Both the position numbers and the translations under genes were made by a program. A DNA stretch of 64,000 bases from Tetrahymena elliotti 4EA (Eukaryota; Ciliophora; Oligohymenophorea; Hymenostomatida; Tetrahymenidae), in contig JH720300.1 in assembly GCA_000231825.2 (NCBI GenBank), positions 1,613,928 to 1,677,927 of the forward strand. Reading direction: 5' to 3'. The notes under the pieces are model-generated. The model worked only from the letters and a program-made list of their open reading frames with translations. It had not been told where the DNA came from and did not search any database. Positions 1 to 12,161 of the stretch are shown here, piece by piece. Numbering within the stretch: the first letter of the stretch is position 1; each line of letters begins with the position of its first letter.

Positions 1-992
1 ATTGAGTTGCCGTGATGAGAAAAATATGACCAAATGTAAGTTTATGGAGAATACTTATCAGTAATATCTATTGTATATATTCCGATAGATCTAACACCAA
101 CGAACAAAAAATTATTGTCTTAAGAAAGACACAAAGAATAAGGGGAAGGTACAACTACCTAAGAAGGCCACCACTAGTTAAGAAAGTATGAAAAAGAGTA
201 GGGTTTGCTATCAATAGCAGCATTTTGTACTTAGGAGAAATAAGCAAAGCTAATACCATTTCTTTAATCTAAATTAATTATATACTTTTAATCAGAAGTT
301 ATTATCACTTTATGTGACCCTCCTTAAGTTTCTCCAGAAAAAGAACCTAAAAAAGTACCTTTTATCTACTTATCTTGCTTATTTAGAGTAAATATTCCTA
401 AGCCTTAATAATCCTAGCAAAGCAGCAAAAACTTCTCATTATCAGATAAATATGCTCCATAAATTTACTAACTATACCAAAGTATTTATCCCATAAAAGT
501 AGGATGATCTTTTTTAGATATATCTAATATGCGCACAAGCCCATCAACTTGTAATACATATATCGTATCTTCTACTTTGTTAATTAAGACATCAATTAAA
601 TATACTTACTAATCGTCTTATCCTACTTAGCTAAAAGTCTTCTAAACCTAATCAAAATTATAGATTGTTAATCTGCTCTCATTTTAGATAAAAATATATC
701 TCCCATCTTAAGTGATTGCAAATCCTTCTACATAATCTTTTGATTTTAGCTAAGCAATTATTTGATACTATTATTTTGGATCTAAGACTTTTAAACCTTC
801 ATTTCCAGCAGAAATGAATACTAACCCAGTTACTGAGCTAACTAATATTTTAGAAAATAAGCTTTATTGGTTACTTGCTTTGACGATGTAACTATATTAT
901 GGCGAATAGAGCCAACTTTAAGGTTATAAGCCAAATATCAGTTGAAAAGTAATTTAAAAAATGACAAAAAAGTAAAATATATTTTTGATCAT
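1..992 (-). CDS. Secreted beta-propeller (LVIVD-repeat-like) protein, C-terminus cut by window edge
   Basis: An uninterrupted code-6 frame of 330 codons runs from ATG at 990-992 leftwards off the window, so the C-terminus is missing. An in-frame TGA lies upstream at 1047-1049, which supports this start. The N-terminus (MIKNIFYFFVIFQITFQLIF) is hydrophobic and looks like a signal peptide or membrane anchor. The body repeats a pattern of about 40-45 residues: gly-Leu-x-hydrophobic-Leu-Asp-x-lys (GLKVLDPK, GLVRILDISKK, GLGIFTLNKQ, SIGIYTIDITDK), each followed by a 'dG-x-y-hydrophobic' strand (DGRYIFIQN). This matches LVIVD or 7-bladed propeller repeats by pattern only. Function is unknown; ciliates encode many such secreted or surface propellers. 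The plus strand also shows a long open stretch here, but it is broken by TGA at 13, 16, 505 and 763 and is a shadow. Call of a gene is firm, family moderate. Confidence 0.8.
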
Positions 993-2070
993 TTGCTGTT
1001 AATTTGTTTTAGAAATTATATAGAACTTTTATTTTTAAAATAATAATCAAATTTATTGAAAAGACTAACAAACCAATATTAGATAGCTAAATAGAAGTTA
1101 TTAATTTATTTAGTATACGTAGTTTGTTTTATTTGAATTGTTAACTACTTTTAATTGAGTTATTCTTGTGATTGTTGGTGCTAAAAAATTTTAAAATAAA
1201 TAATACTGAACTTTTTAAATCTATTTTTTATGTTGTTTTTTCTTTATTTATCTTTAAAAAATTGTATAAAAGTTGTTTTAACTTATTTGAATTTCTTCCT
1301 TTCTCATTATTATTCAAATCCTATTTTTCTAAAAATTTGATACAAAAATTTTGCATTTCAAGGATAAGTATCACTAAAAAATATATAAAGAATATATTGA
1401 GCAAAATTTATAACGCCTTTTTACATTATTCTCGCTTTTAATTAATTGATTTTGTTATTTAATCTCCTAGATAAGTTTGAATTTTAATGATTATGAAGAT
1501 CTTTGAGAACTTTTAATATTTTTAAATATTGAAAAATTAAAATCTATTTTAAAAATAAAAAATGAAATGATACTTCAAAAATAAAAGTGCCCTTAGAAAA
1601 TTGATCATTAAAAACAAATAATGCTTTGCCGAAACGGCTTTTATTCTAATTTTAAAGAGATTAAACAAATGTTGATCAAAAATTTTAATAAATGAATGAA
1701 TGATTTTCTTTCTTTTTTGATTTATTCTAAGAAATTTACTACTCTTTTGATTTTAAAAACTAAAAACTTGATTGCTTTACTCAGTAATTCTCCTAAGTTG
1801 TGCTTTATAAAAGTTTTAAAACTATAATTTGTAATACTTGATAACATTATATATTAGTGTAAGCAAAATTTTTAATTGGTCAAATGATTCTTTCTATATA
1901 ATAATAAAAAATTGCAAAATTTATAATATTTATTAAAAACAAAACTTAAATTTATTTATTTCTAAAGTTTTTATTTATTATTAATTAGTTGACTAACCTC
2001 CTTGTTAAAAAGTAGATCTTTTTCTTTTATTTCAATAATTAAGGAACAAATAGTCCATTGTATTAAATAA
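993..2070. other. Intergenic, divergent promoter region
   Basis: This stretch lies between two divergently read genes and should hold both promoters. It is very AT-rich. A plus-strand open stretch (1172-1441) starts with TTG and is hydrophobic low-complexity sequence; I do not believe it is a gene. No RNA gene or repeat was seen. Confidence 0.6.
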
Positions 2071-3737
2071 ATGAGCGAAGAAAAATTTGCATTTATTACT
2101 GAATGGTATGATACTAACGCAAGCTTAGTTAGAGTATACTCCTTATATTACTATCTCCATGACGGAGCTTTAGAAATGGTAATATTTAACTTATTAGAAT
2201 TAGCTACAAGAGGACAAATGGATAGATAATAATTCATTTTTATAAAAGTATGATGCAAAAACAAAAAAGCTATTCTTAAAGAAATGCGATTATCCATCAG
2301 TATAGCTTAAAGATTTGTATATAGGTGCTATTGTAAATATTTTTAGTAGATAACACAAAATTGTAGATTATGCTGATAACTTCACAAGAAGCAATTTTGA
2401 TCAACAGAGATAAAAGTAAAAATACATCTGACTAAAATCTTGCTTTTTAAAATGATTATAAAATAAAATTTTGAATAGATCAAGTAATTAAAAGAAATTT
2501 AAGGTGTTTTTTTATAAATAGGACTTTAGCTTTGATAAAACCAGATGCATACACAAATATAGGAAAAATAATATAAGCAATAGAAGATAATAATTTCACT
2601 ATTAATAACTTAAAAATGTGCAAATTAACCCTTAGAGATGCTTAAGGTAAAATCTAAGTTAAATTTACCTTATTTTTAATATTATTTTATATTAATATCC
2701 TTATAGAATTTTATTCTGAACATAGAGGAAAGCCTTTTTATGATGAATTAACAAATTATATGTGTTCAGATTTTATAGTTGCAATAGAACTTGTAGGAAA
2801 TGATTGTATTAATTAATGGAAAAAAGTAATGGGACCTACAAATTGCTAGGTATTTAACATTCATAATTATTAAAAATGATAATTTCTTAGTTTCAATTAT
2901 TTTATTTATTTAGGTAGCAAGAGTTGATGCACCTTAAAGCCTTAGAGCTATATTTGGCTAAGATGGAGTAAAAAATAGTTTACATGGAAGTGAATCTGGT
3001 ATTGAAATAATAACTTTTTGAGTGTATTAATGTTAATATTTTTTTAAAATTAATATTTTCAGCAACTTCTGCAAAAAGAGAACTTGATTTTTTCTTTTCG
3101 AAGCAATCACAATTGAAGGTGAATTAAAATCTATTTTCTATTTTATTTGATTATTAAAATAATATTTTCTAACAAAAGAAAACAGCTATTTTTAAAAATT
3201 GCACATGCTGTGTGATAAAGCCACATATAGTAAAATAGAAGTTAGCAGGAAAAATTATAGACATAATTTTATCAGAAGGCTATGAAATAAGTGCTATGTA
3301 ATCATTCTTCCTAGATCGTCCTACATCAGAAGAATTTTTAGATTTATATAAAGTAAAAAAACTCACATGAAATAAAAATAAAAAAACTTTATTTTTTAAT
3401 TTGATTTAGGGAGTACTTCCAGATTTTATTTAAATTGTTGATCATTTAGCAAGCGGTTTATCAATAGCTTTAGAAGTACGATAGGAAAATGTAGTATAAA
3501 ATTTTAGAGAGTTATGTGGCCCGTTTGATCCATAAATAGCTAAATAAAGTAGATCAAATAGCATAAGAGCTTAGTTTGGAATTGATAGAGTACGTAATGC
3601 AGTTCACTGTACAGATTTACAAGAAGATGGATTACTAGAGGTAATTAGAATTTAAGTTAATTTTTACTAGATTTTAAAATTATTCTTCAAAAATAAAATA
3701 GGTTGAGTTCTTCTTTTGTATATTACAAAATCAATGA
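2071..3737 (+). CDS. NME7: Nucleoside diphosphate kinase 7 (DM10 + two NDK domains)
   Basis: Nine exons (2071-2178, 2249-2415, 2522-2646, 2707-2849, 2914-2998, 3063-3118, 3179-3352, 3410-3640, 3702-3737) encode 374 residues, matching human NME7 (376). All junctions keep phase and restore family sequence. Residues 1-90 form the DM10 domain (EKFAFITEWYDTNASLVR). Two NDK modules follow, beginning TLALIKPDAY and NCTCCVIKPH. The active-site histidines are present in both: His205 in NSLHGSE and His352 in NAVHCTD. NDK transfers the gamma-phosphate between nucleotides through this phospho-His. In other organisms NME7 sits in the axoneme and binds the gamma-tubulin ring complex, so a ciliary or basal-body role is expected. 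Introns are 57-106 bases. Very confident. Confidence 0.97.
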
Positions 3738-5744
3738 ATAAACTAAGATTATAATAATTTAATAAAAGAATATTGTATTTTAGTGTTACTTTTTTGCTAT
3801 ATAAATTAAACCTACTTTGAATTTATTTATATGTTAAAAAAATAGACAAATTATTTATTTAATAATTTGTATTTTTGGATTTGACCCATTTCAATAAAAA
3901 AAATAAAATTAATATGTTCTCATTGATTAATGATTAATTTGATGGTTGTTTTTATATATTACTTAACCAAATATAGGTTACAAATTATTTACCTTATTTA
4001 AAAAAGAATTTATGGGTAAGCAAAAGAAATTAGAAGTAAAAACAAATATTCAATAAAAGAATTAAATACTAATCTTACCTTTTTAATTTTATCTCTTTTA
4101 TTTTACACAGTATCTATGTCATAATAGCGCTTAAATTCTTAAAATTTTTATTACTGATAAGTATTATACATTTGTTGATAAATATTAAGCTAAAAGTTAA
4201 AATTTTAATGATGGTAGTATGACTCTTTATTTAAAAAATAAGTTATTGATATTTTTTAATTTACAATGATTGATAAATCTTACATTTAAATAGAGATAGC
4301 TTTATTGAAAAGAGTCAAATATTTTTATGGATTTTTTTATTTTTATTGATTGTTTAACCAAATTTTATTTTTTTTTATTTGATTTGTTAGTGTTGCTCAA
4401 AAAATTTTATTCCTAATTATTTCATAAACAGAAATGCTAGAATAAAGATTCAAATACTCAGAAGCTCAAGAATTCAAATCATCAATTTTTTAAATGTCTC
4501 CTTTATAATTTGTATTTTATAAAGATTAGAATATTTTTAAATTCTGATGAACCTATTTTATTTTTTCTCAAATGATCTATATTATAAATCAAAGAAGTAA
4601 ACCTAAAATTGTAAAACACCAAAATATCACTATTACCTGAAGATAAAATAATTATTTTTTTAAGTATCAGTTTTTAGAACATTGAATCTCTTTAGGTGAT
4701 AGATTTTATTCATAAATTTATAACAATAAAAAATATAGTTTTTTTAATTTCAATCATAAAAATTATAGGGTAAACACAATGAATTTTATATAAATTTACT
4801 TTGGCTGTGTAATCAAGATAAGAAGATTGCAAATAGGTAAATAGGTGCCTGATAAGAAATGATAAATTAAATTCAATGACTGTTATCACTATTTTAAGAT
4901 AAACCAGAATTAATTTGAAATATTTATAGGCTTTCATATAAAGATGAGAAGATTGTAAGTAAAGAATTAGTAAAAAAGGATTGATTAGATAATTTTGAGA
5001 AAGGGATTTTATGGTGAATCAAGAAATTTTTTAGAGAAATGAATTGGATACAAAGGATTTTAAATTATGAGTGGAAGAAATTAGTTAATCAATATATATT
5101 ACATAATAAATTAGGATATTTAAGAGAGTTAAAGTTCATAAGAGGAATTATATTTTGTATTTTTTTTTTTGGAGTTATTTATTATTGAGTGATGCTTTTT
5201 TCTCATTTCCATAATCTTTTTTACATTTTAATAGAGAGAGGTGATTGATAAATAAAGGAAAAATTAGTAAATAGAGTAATTGTATTGTATTATTAGTCCA
5301 TTTATGTTGTTGTTATTATTTGATGAATTAAATATTTAATTCTATTTAGATTTTTTGGTAATAGTAATTGCAGTAGTGCAAGTGATAGTTATTAATATTT
5401 TTATTTTTATGAATTATTTAGGATTAGATACCAAGATTCAAAAAATTTTTAAATCTATTTTTAATTATGTATTGAGTTATTTTTATTTTAAGAGATTTGG
5501 TTTTATAAACAATTAAATAATAAGTTAAGTTGGTTGGTTGTTTTTTTGTTGTTGAATGATGATCATTTAGACATTTCAAATTTATCTGCTTGATTATATG
5601 TTGCCTAAAAATTCATCTATTCTTGATGTTATCTCACTATCGTTTTGAAAGGATCCAGAGGTAGACTAATCTCCGCTCTAAACTCTTTTCTCAAAAAACT
5701 TTTTTAGAAAAAAAGATTATTATGGTTAGTGTTTGTTAATTCTT
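3738..5744. other. Convergent intergenic region, no gene supported
   Basis: The 2 kb between two converging genes is AT-rich. A minus-strand stretch at 4710-4937 (75 codons, hydrophobic, Ile/Phe/Tyr-rich) is open but has no family resemblance and probably reflects base composition. Parts of the minus strand (about 4937-5437) are TGA-free but read as low-complexity Asn/Ile/Lys. No RNA gene or repeat was recognised. Confidence 0.5.
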
Positions 5745-6992
5745 TCATTTAATGGATTCTTGTTTTGAAAAAGAAACCCAAAAATTAAACTAATGAAGTA
5801 CTTTTTCAGCAACTTTAGATTTGTAAAGAGAAGCGATCATTTTGAATTTCTCTGCAAGGTTTTCAATTTAAGATTTTGCTTTGATGTAATGGATATAGTC
5901 TTTAACTTTAACAGCAATTTCTTTGGAGGTAAAGTAAATTGCATAGCAGCGATTTTCACTTCCTCTTTTGCATAAAAGTCTCCATTCTAATCTGTCTACT
6001 TCAGGGTGATCCCAGTTAAGCTTAAGGTCTATTCCGTTTTGTTTGCTTACTTTGCAGCCCTTGAGTTGAAGATACTTTTTGTTAAATAAAAGAAAATTTT
6101 AATCAATAAAAGTTAGGTTTAGAATATTTAAGTTATATTAATAGAATTTAAAAAAATAAATAAGTACTTCAGCTCTTTCTTGCAAAAAGAAGTAATCTGG
6201 GTAGGGGATGATCTTTTTCATTTGGATTCCCTTATCACAATCAACTATTATAATTAAAAATATTGATATTTAAATCTATTGAATGTAGGTTAAAAAAAAT
6301 CTTTTTACTTTAATATAATTTGTCATCGACCAAAGATACACTTCTACTGAGTAAATTGCTGCTGATCAATTTTCCTATTAATATTAAAATTACATTAAGT
6401 ATTTTAAGATTAATTTTTAATATGTAATCTTTTATTTTCTTTTTAGGGAGAAAAAACACTCCTAAGTTTCTAATTTGTGATTATAGTAATTGTATACATA
6501 AAATAAGATTTGAGGTTGATTTGATGGTTATAATTTAAACCAGATTTAATTAATTTACCTTATTTGTGGCAAATAAACTATTCAAAATAGATATCGTTTT
6601 CAACGAATATATATTCGTCAATGCATATCTTTTTTTAGGAACCAATTTTCTCCACATCAGCATAAAGAATATCTAAAATTTAAAAAAATTTTTAAAATAA
6701 TAGATTATATTTTTTAATTTTTAATTGTAATCTAAAGATAATTCATATTAAAATTATTACCTATTTCATCAAAATAAGTCAATTGTTGAGGGAAAATAAA
6801 TCTTTCATTTATGAGTTCATTGTAAGTTGTTAGAAGAATTTTATCTTGAGTAAACCATTTAGACCAAATAAATATGCACTCAGAAATGAGACGGATGAGA
6901 TTTTTATGGAGGGCCAATTCTTTGAATTAAGCTTCTATATGTTACAAAAGTAAAAAATAAATCTTTGGTTTTTGAAACTATATGAGATTCAT
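5745..6992 (-). CDS. Hypothetical protein, 272 aa, weak PH-domain resemblance at the C-terminus
   Basis: Five exons (6761-6992, 6559-6672, 6309-6374, 6168-6244, 5745-6074) give 819 coding bases, exactly in phase, ending in TGA. The ATG has an in-frame TGA three codons upstream. The N-terminal half is Leu/Ile/Trp-rich and probably helical (FIWSKWFTQDKIL). The C-terminal half (about residues 140-272) alternates hydrophobic strands with polar loops and ends in an amphipathic helix (EIAVKVKDYIHYIKAKSQ), a layout seen in PH-like domains (LQLKGCKVSK, LEWRLLCKRG). That assignment is weak; I do not recognise the family. Introns are 86-184 bases with standard GTA...AG ends. No signal peptide. Confidence 0.75.
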
Positions 6993-7581
6993 AGTAAATC
7001 ACTTTATCTTTATTTGCGGATTTTAGAATATGCAAAAATTTAATTTGATTATTATTATTATTTTTTAAATTCGAAAGCAGGAAGCTAGAAAACTATATCT
7101 TCTTACATATTCAAAAAACAATCAAAATCTGTAAATTGAAAATAATAAAATCAAGTCTTAAAGTATGACAACTGATACTGCTTATTTATATATTTTCTTA
7201 GGGTTTTAAAAGAGAAAAGCAATTTAAACTCTCTTATTTATTTTCTTTGCTTCTTTCAGTGCAAGTAAATTAGGTAGTAAAGTTATTTAGGCTTTTACTT
7301 ACATAGTAGAAGTAGCGTTATTTCTTGAAAAAATAAATTTGAAGAGAAAACGCCTAAAATAAATAATTAGAAAATAATAAAGTTGTAATAAGCTTAACTT
7401 TTCGAAACTTAGCACTATCAGTATCTAGTTTATGACGTTGTTTGTATAAAAATTATAATTAGAACTAAATATATCTAAATCCTCAAATTAAAATTGATTG
7501 ACAGTAACTATCTATTTAAATTATCCAAACAAACCAACCACAATTAAGCACGATTGATTGATTAGTTAAGAAGAAATGATA
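6993..7581. other. Intergenic
   Basis: Spacer of about 590 bases between two tandem minus-strand genes. It is AT-rich and holds the promoter of the downstream gene and the 3' end of the upstream one. No open frame, RNA gene or repeat was supported. Confidence 0.5.
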
Positions 7582-8344
7582 TCATTTAAAAATTAAAAAA
7601 TTGCATAAGTCAAATGGAAAAATTAAGATTAAATTGTTATTTTGAAAGCCACATAATTTAAATTCACTGTCATTTTACTAGATAGAGCTCAAAAATAATG
7701 TATAGTGATTTGAATATTTATTGAATTTCTTACTTAAATTATCAGATGATTGCAAAATTTGATTTGTACGATCTTGGTTGAGAGTTGACTTTAGGATATC
7801 TTAGAAAATAGGGACGATTTCTTGTTTCAATCTTTGGATGAGAAATGTGTTCCATGTGTCAACGCACTCCTTTAAGAACTAGATTTTAGTAAATATAAAC
7901 AAAATGAATAAAATAGGCTTTAGGTACATTCATATCAATTTAATTAATTTTGCTTTTGTTAAATAAATGAATAAAGTATTTTCTTACAGATATTGCTTGG
8001 AATTATGTTTAAACAGAGATGTTGTTGTTTTATAAAACTTGCTTTGAAGTTTAAATGATTGTTTCAATAAGGGTTCTATATTTTAAAATATTAATTAATC
8101 AAATCTAGCTTAGACAAGAGCAGGTATGATAATAATATTGAAGGGGAAGAGCGGCAGCATTTTGTGTCGCTCTTCTCAATCAAGCATACTGTCTGATAAA
8201 ATTTAGTTTTAATTATTACGTATCATTTTGCAAGACCTACTATCTGTAATGATCCTTTAAAAGGGAAGATTCAGTATCTTCGAAAACGTTAATCATTTTT
8301 TGAATTTTCTCTTAGAATTTTTATTTAAGAATATTTTACACCAT
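7582..8344 (-). CDS. Hypothetical helical protein, 222 aa
   Basis: Three exons (8220-8344, 7928-8174, 7582-7878) total 669 bases, in phase, from ATG to TGA. Introns are 45 and 49 bases. The sequence is Leu/Gln/Lys-rich and predicted helical throughout: KFQEKIQKMINVFEDTES near the start, then LLLSKLDLINQYFKYRTL, and FLKECVDTWNTFLIQRLK in exon 3. Two Cys-rich spots (TKCCRSS) are present but no zinc motif. It resembles a helical adaptor rather than an enzyme; I do not recognise the family. The first intron's acceptor lies in a GC-richer inverted repeat (GAAGAGCG...CGCTCTTC, 8147-8176) that spans the exon edge. The last 20 residues are hydrophobic and the real C-terminus could differ if a further intron was missed. 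Confidence 0.65.
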
Positions 8345-9792
8345 TTTACAGAAGAAGTTATATTTGTTATATCAGCGTTAGTTAGTTTTATATAAATAAT
8401 GTTTTATGTTTGTTTGTTTGTTCCTTTTAGATGTATATTTAAAAATCTACAATTATGTTGTTTGTATATTTATTTATCAAAAGGATTGAATATTTATTAC
8501 TTAACTCAAAAGAGTTTTTTTTGTTTTTATTAATTAACTTTTGATTATGATTTTTTTGATTGCTTCTTTTTTTGCATTTCATCTTATAGAGTAAACTTTA
8601 TTAAATCATAAGAAAGATCTATTCTTCTCAAAAAAAAAAAATATGATTAACAAATCAATCGATTAATAATTTTTTCATTCATCCTAACTAAATCAATCAA
8701 TCAATAATTCAATCTGCAGCTTTGCTTATTTCCATAGATTTGTGTAAAAAAAATTGATTATTGATAGATTAATAACAAAAAAGAAATTCGGGGGAAAATT
8801 ATATTTTCTCAATTTAAATTAATTTGGTAAGTTAGTCTTCTTATATGTGTAATACAAATACTAAGATACTTCCAATAAATTTTAGATTAACCTATTTTAT
8901 TATAGTCAAGAGTCATTTTCATCCAATCTTTTGACTTATTAACTTAAATTCATTTGAAATTTATTTTTAAGAGACAAACTAAAATCAGATACGATTGTTA
9001 CTTATAAGAAATCTTTCAAATAAAATAAGAAACCAAAAGATTAGTATAATTTCAATTATTCACTTTTTGAGAGCTACAATTAATCAAAAACATCTAGTTG
9101 ATATGGAAAATCGACCTACTTTCTTTTTTTATTGAGAGAAGTAATATTTAAATATAGAACCAAGCTTTTTTTTATTAAAGTAAGGTTTAAAAAGATTGAT
9201 AAAAAAGTAAAAGGGATTTAACTCAATAACAATGTGAAAGAAATTTGCTGGATAGCACATTTTTCTATTTCTTTTTTATTAGGTATTATTGCTTCACAAT
9301 AAATACAATTTTTTCTAAATACCTTAAAAATTAAAAGTATTTTACATTGAAAAGAAAAAAAAACAATTTTAAGTAACTTTAAATTATTTTTAGTTTCATA
9401 AAGCAAAAAAGTAATTCAAAGGCATATGATAACTTTTTAAAAAATCATGCAAAAATCCTAAAAAGTTAATTAATTTTATCCATAATTCCTACAAAGAAAT
9501 TTCAGATCATTAATCAGTAAAATACTGCACGATAATATCTTGATTAAAAGGAAACTATGGTCAGAATTTTAAAGAACAACCTCCCGCTTTATTGAGTTGC
9601 TTACAAAATGAGCTCATAATCATATTTATTTGAATTTATTAATAATTTAAGATAACTTTTTTAGAATATTTCATTTTTATATGAAAAAAGTAAGACTTCT
9701 TGATAATTTTATTCTTTCAATAAATTTCCAATTTTTTTCTGGTCATCAATGCTAAGAAAATTAGTATTTAAAATAGATAGATAAATAAATGA

Positions 9793-10221
9793 GTATAACC
9801 TAAGTTAAAATTTACAAAAAAACAAGTCTCTCTAAAAGAGAAAGAGACTAGAAATTTATTATCGGATGTAAATCCTAATGAATTCCATCTATATGCTGAA
9901 ATTTATAATTTACTCTTTTCTTATTGCAAGATGCCATTACAATGTCATGTCTTATGGCTAAATTAAAGCATTGAGATAATTGATATAGATAAAAAATAGA
10001 AAAAAAATGAAATTTCTAATATTTCTGTATACTCGTTTGGCTTTACTTCTTAATCTCCCAGAAATATTAGAATGAATGTGATAGATTATTAATAAGTTTT
10101 AGTAACAAAAAATTAAATCCTTAGTAACTTATTTAAATTCATGGAGACGCTATAAAATTTATTGAAGAATCTTTTATTTCCTAAATTTAATAATTTTAAA
10201 TTTAAACCTGATCGATCTTGA
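9793..10221 (+). other. Unresolved open frame of 142 codons
   Basis: The frame is free of TGA and reads with mixed residues (SDVNPNEFHLYAEIY, MPLQCHVLWLNQSIEII), which is less monotonous than nearby DNA. It has no ATG near its start and no recognisable domain; an upstream exon or a decayed gene could explain it. The opposite strand is also TGA-free over the same stretch in one frame, though it reads as low complexity. With only one stop codon in this code, chance frames of this size do occur, so I do not call it a gene. Confidence 0.25.
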
Positions 10222-11380
10222 TTGATCTTTGTCTAAAAGAAATCTTTTTTTAATGCTAATAATTCTTTTTCTTAAATAGAAAAGATGGAAATAACTAAAA
10301 TAAGCTCAATAAATATCTAGCTCAATTGATAAATAGAAAAGATAGCATCACGAATAGAATTCAAATTTAATTTACTGTGTAACTTTAAAAATTAACATCT
10401 TAAATATTAATTTTAAGGTACTTGCTCTAATTTCTTAGACTAAAATTACCTAAAAAAAATACTACATACTAGAGATTATATTAATCTGGTTTAATCTGAG
10501 TCTTAATTTTTTATATTCTTACATTATCTTTATTTTTTATTCCTGAGCGCAATTTAAATATTGATTACAAACAACAACAAAAAAAACCTAATTAATAATT
10601 TAAAGCAAATATTTTTGAATGAAAAGAATTTATTGTAGAATGGCACTCTATAAAAGATTTATTTCTGTACTTTCTTTAAATTAGGTTATTAGCTATTCAA
10701 AAATTAAAAATTTGTGGTGATAATTAAGTTTATTGTGATTTTTTATCAGGTAAACCCCTAATAAGCTTTTATTCCCTGATATCTAATATCTCTAAAAAAG
10801 CCGTAGAATTCTGGTATTTGTTAATATAGGCGCTAAATTAAAAAAAATATTATTATAGGAGAAATTAACATAAATATTAATCAATTTTTTAACTGGCCAT
10901 TAGTTTAGCACATTCAAGTAATAAAAAGGTCTTTAATTAGCTATTTATTTAAATTAATTTACCATTTTTTAAACAAATACTAATATTTTATTTTCTTCTG
11001 CATAAATATCTTCTCATTTCTATCATCAAAAATTCAAAATTTATAATAATTCTTCTTCTTCTAATTTTAATAAGAATATCAAAAAATTAAATTTTATTTC
11101 AAAATAAGTATCCAGCTCATTAATATTTTTTGAAAAAAAAACAATTTACTTTGGAGATGAATACAAGTTAACAAAAACTAAAATCCTATAAAGTTTGAAA
11201 AAATAATAATTGAAAATTGAATTAATTTTAAAAATATTGTTATTCATGGACTATAACAATACTATCTTTGTTTCCTTAGTAAACATTTTTAATTGGCAAT
11301 ATTTAAAAAAAATTTAATAATTTCCTGTTTAAAAGCGATATAAATAATTTTTAAAAAAATAACAAAAATAATTAAAAAAT

Positions 11381-11681
11381 TTTGAATTATCCAAAAAATA
11401 TTCCTCATCAAAAAATATTTAATTTTATTAATAAAACAAATAAAAATGAAATGAAAATTATTTTTAAAAAGCGTAACATTTTAAATAGAACATAGGTCTA
11501 TTTGTTGATCCTCTTTATTTAAAAAAATGATTAAATATTTTTGAATTATCCAAAAAATATTCCTTCAAAAAAAAGACAATACATTATTTTGTTTAAAAAA
11601 ACAAATAAAAATGAAAAAAAAATTCTTTTAAAAAAGAAACAAATTTTTAAATTAAATGAATTTTAGGTCTAGTTGTTGATA
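11381..11681. repeat. Imperfect tandem direct repeat, two copies of about 130-145 bases
   Basis: Two copies share a left block (tttgaattatccaaaaaata at 11381 and 11540), a middle block (aaacaaataaaaatgaa) and a right block (taggtcta(t/g)ttgttgat, ending near 11509 and 11680). The parts between differ by small insertions. It lies in noncoding DNA 0.5 kb before the NBR1-like gene. This looks like an old local duplication; no terminal inverted repeats or reading frame suggest a transposon. Confidence 0.75.
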
Positions 11682-12161
11682 AATCTGGTTTAAAAAAATA
11701 AAAAGATTTATATTTAAGTATTTAATAGAAACAACCAATTATGTATTATTAAGCAATAGTATCTGAAATAATTAAAATCAAGAATGATTGGTTATTTGTT
11801 AAAAAAGGTAAGATAATATTTTACTTGACCTTATTATCTTATCAATAAATTATGTTTTATTTTTGCTAAATTTAATTTTAAAAATATTTTTGGAAGGAAA
11901 TGATTTAAAAATTAAAAAAATAATTTCAATTTTTATCTAATTAAAATTTTCATTTTTAAAATAAGAAAGGCATTACTTGACTTAATTAATACCAACTTAT
12001 TGATTACTTTTTTATTCAGTTTATAATTCAATTTTTTTACATTATAATTTAAGCTTTTTAGGTGTTTTTTCTTATTAGCAGAAAGAAAGAAATCAAGTAT
12101 AGCATAATCAGAAAATTTAAAATAAAAGGAAGTTCAACATAAGAAGAGCTTTTTATTCTTT

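Larger units (their letters stand above)
8345..12161. other. Long AT-rich intergenic region
   Basis: Nearly 4 kb without a convincing gene, upstream of two divergent genes. It contains the uncertain open frame at 9793-10221 and the direct repeat at 11381-11681, both listed separately. A minus-strand open stretch at 9218-9406 (62 codons) has no supporting features. A short palindrome (AGTCTC...GAGACT) lies near 9824-9850. Base composition swings to more than 85% A+T around 11000-11700, as in ciliate noncoding DNA. Confidence 0.5.

Noticed and set aside
1..945. Plus-strand open frame with in-frame TGAs, taken first as a pseudogene
   Set aside because: The minus strand is open throughout, with a start codon, signal peptide and repeat pattern, so the plus frame is a shadow.
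4710..4937. Minus-strand open frame of 75 codons
   Set aside because: Hydrophobic Ile/Phe/Tyr-rich sequence expected from AT-rich DNA, with no motif or splice partner.
8140..8300. GC-richer inverted repeats suggesting a structured RNA gene
   Set aside because: They lie across exon 1, intron 1 and exon 2 of a phase-consistent protein gene, and no known RNA motif fits.
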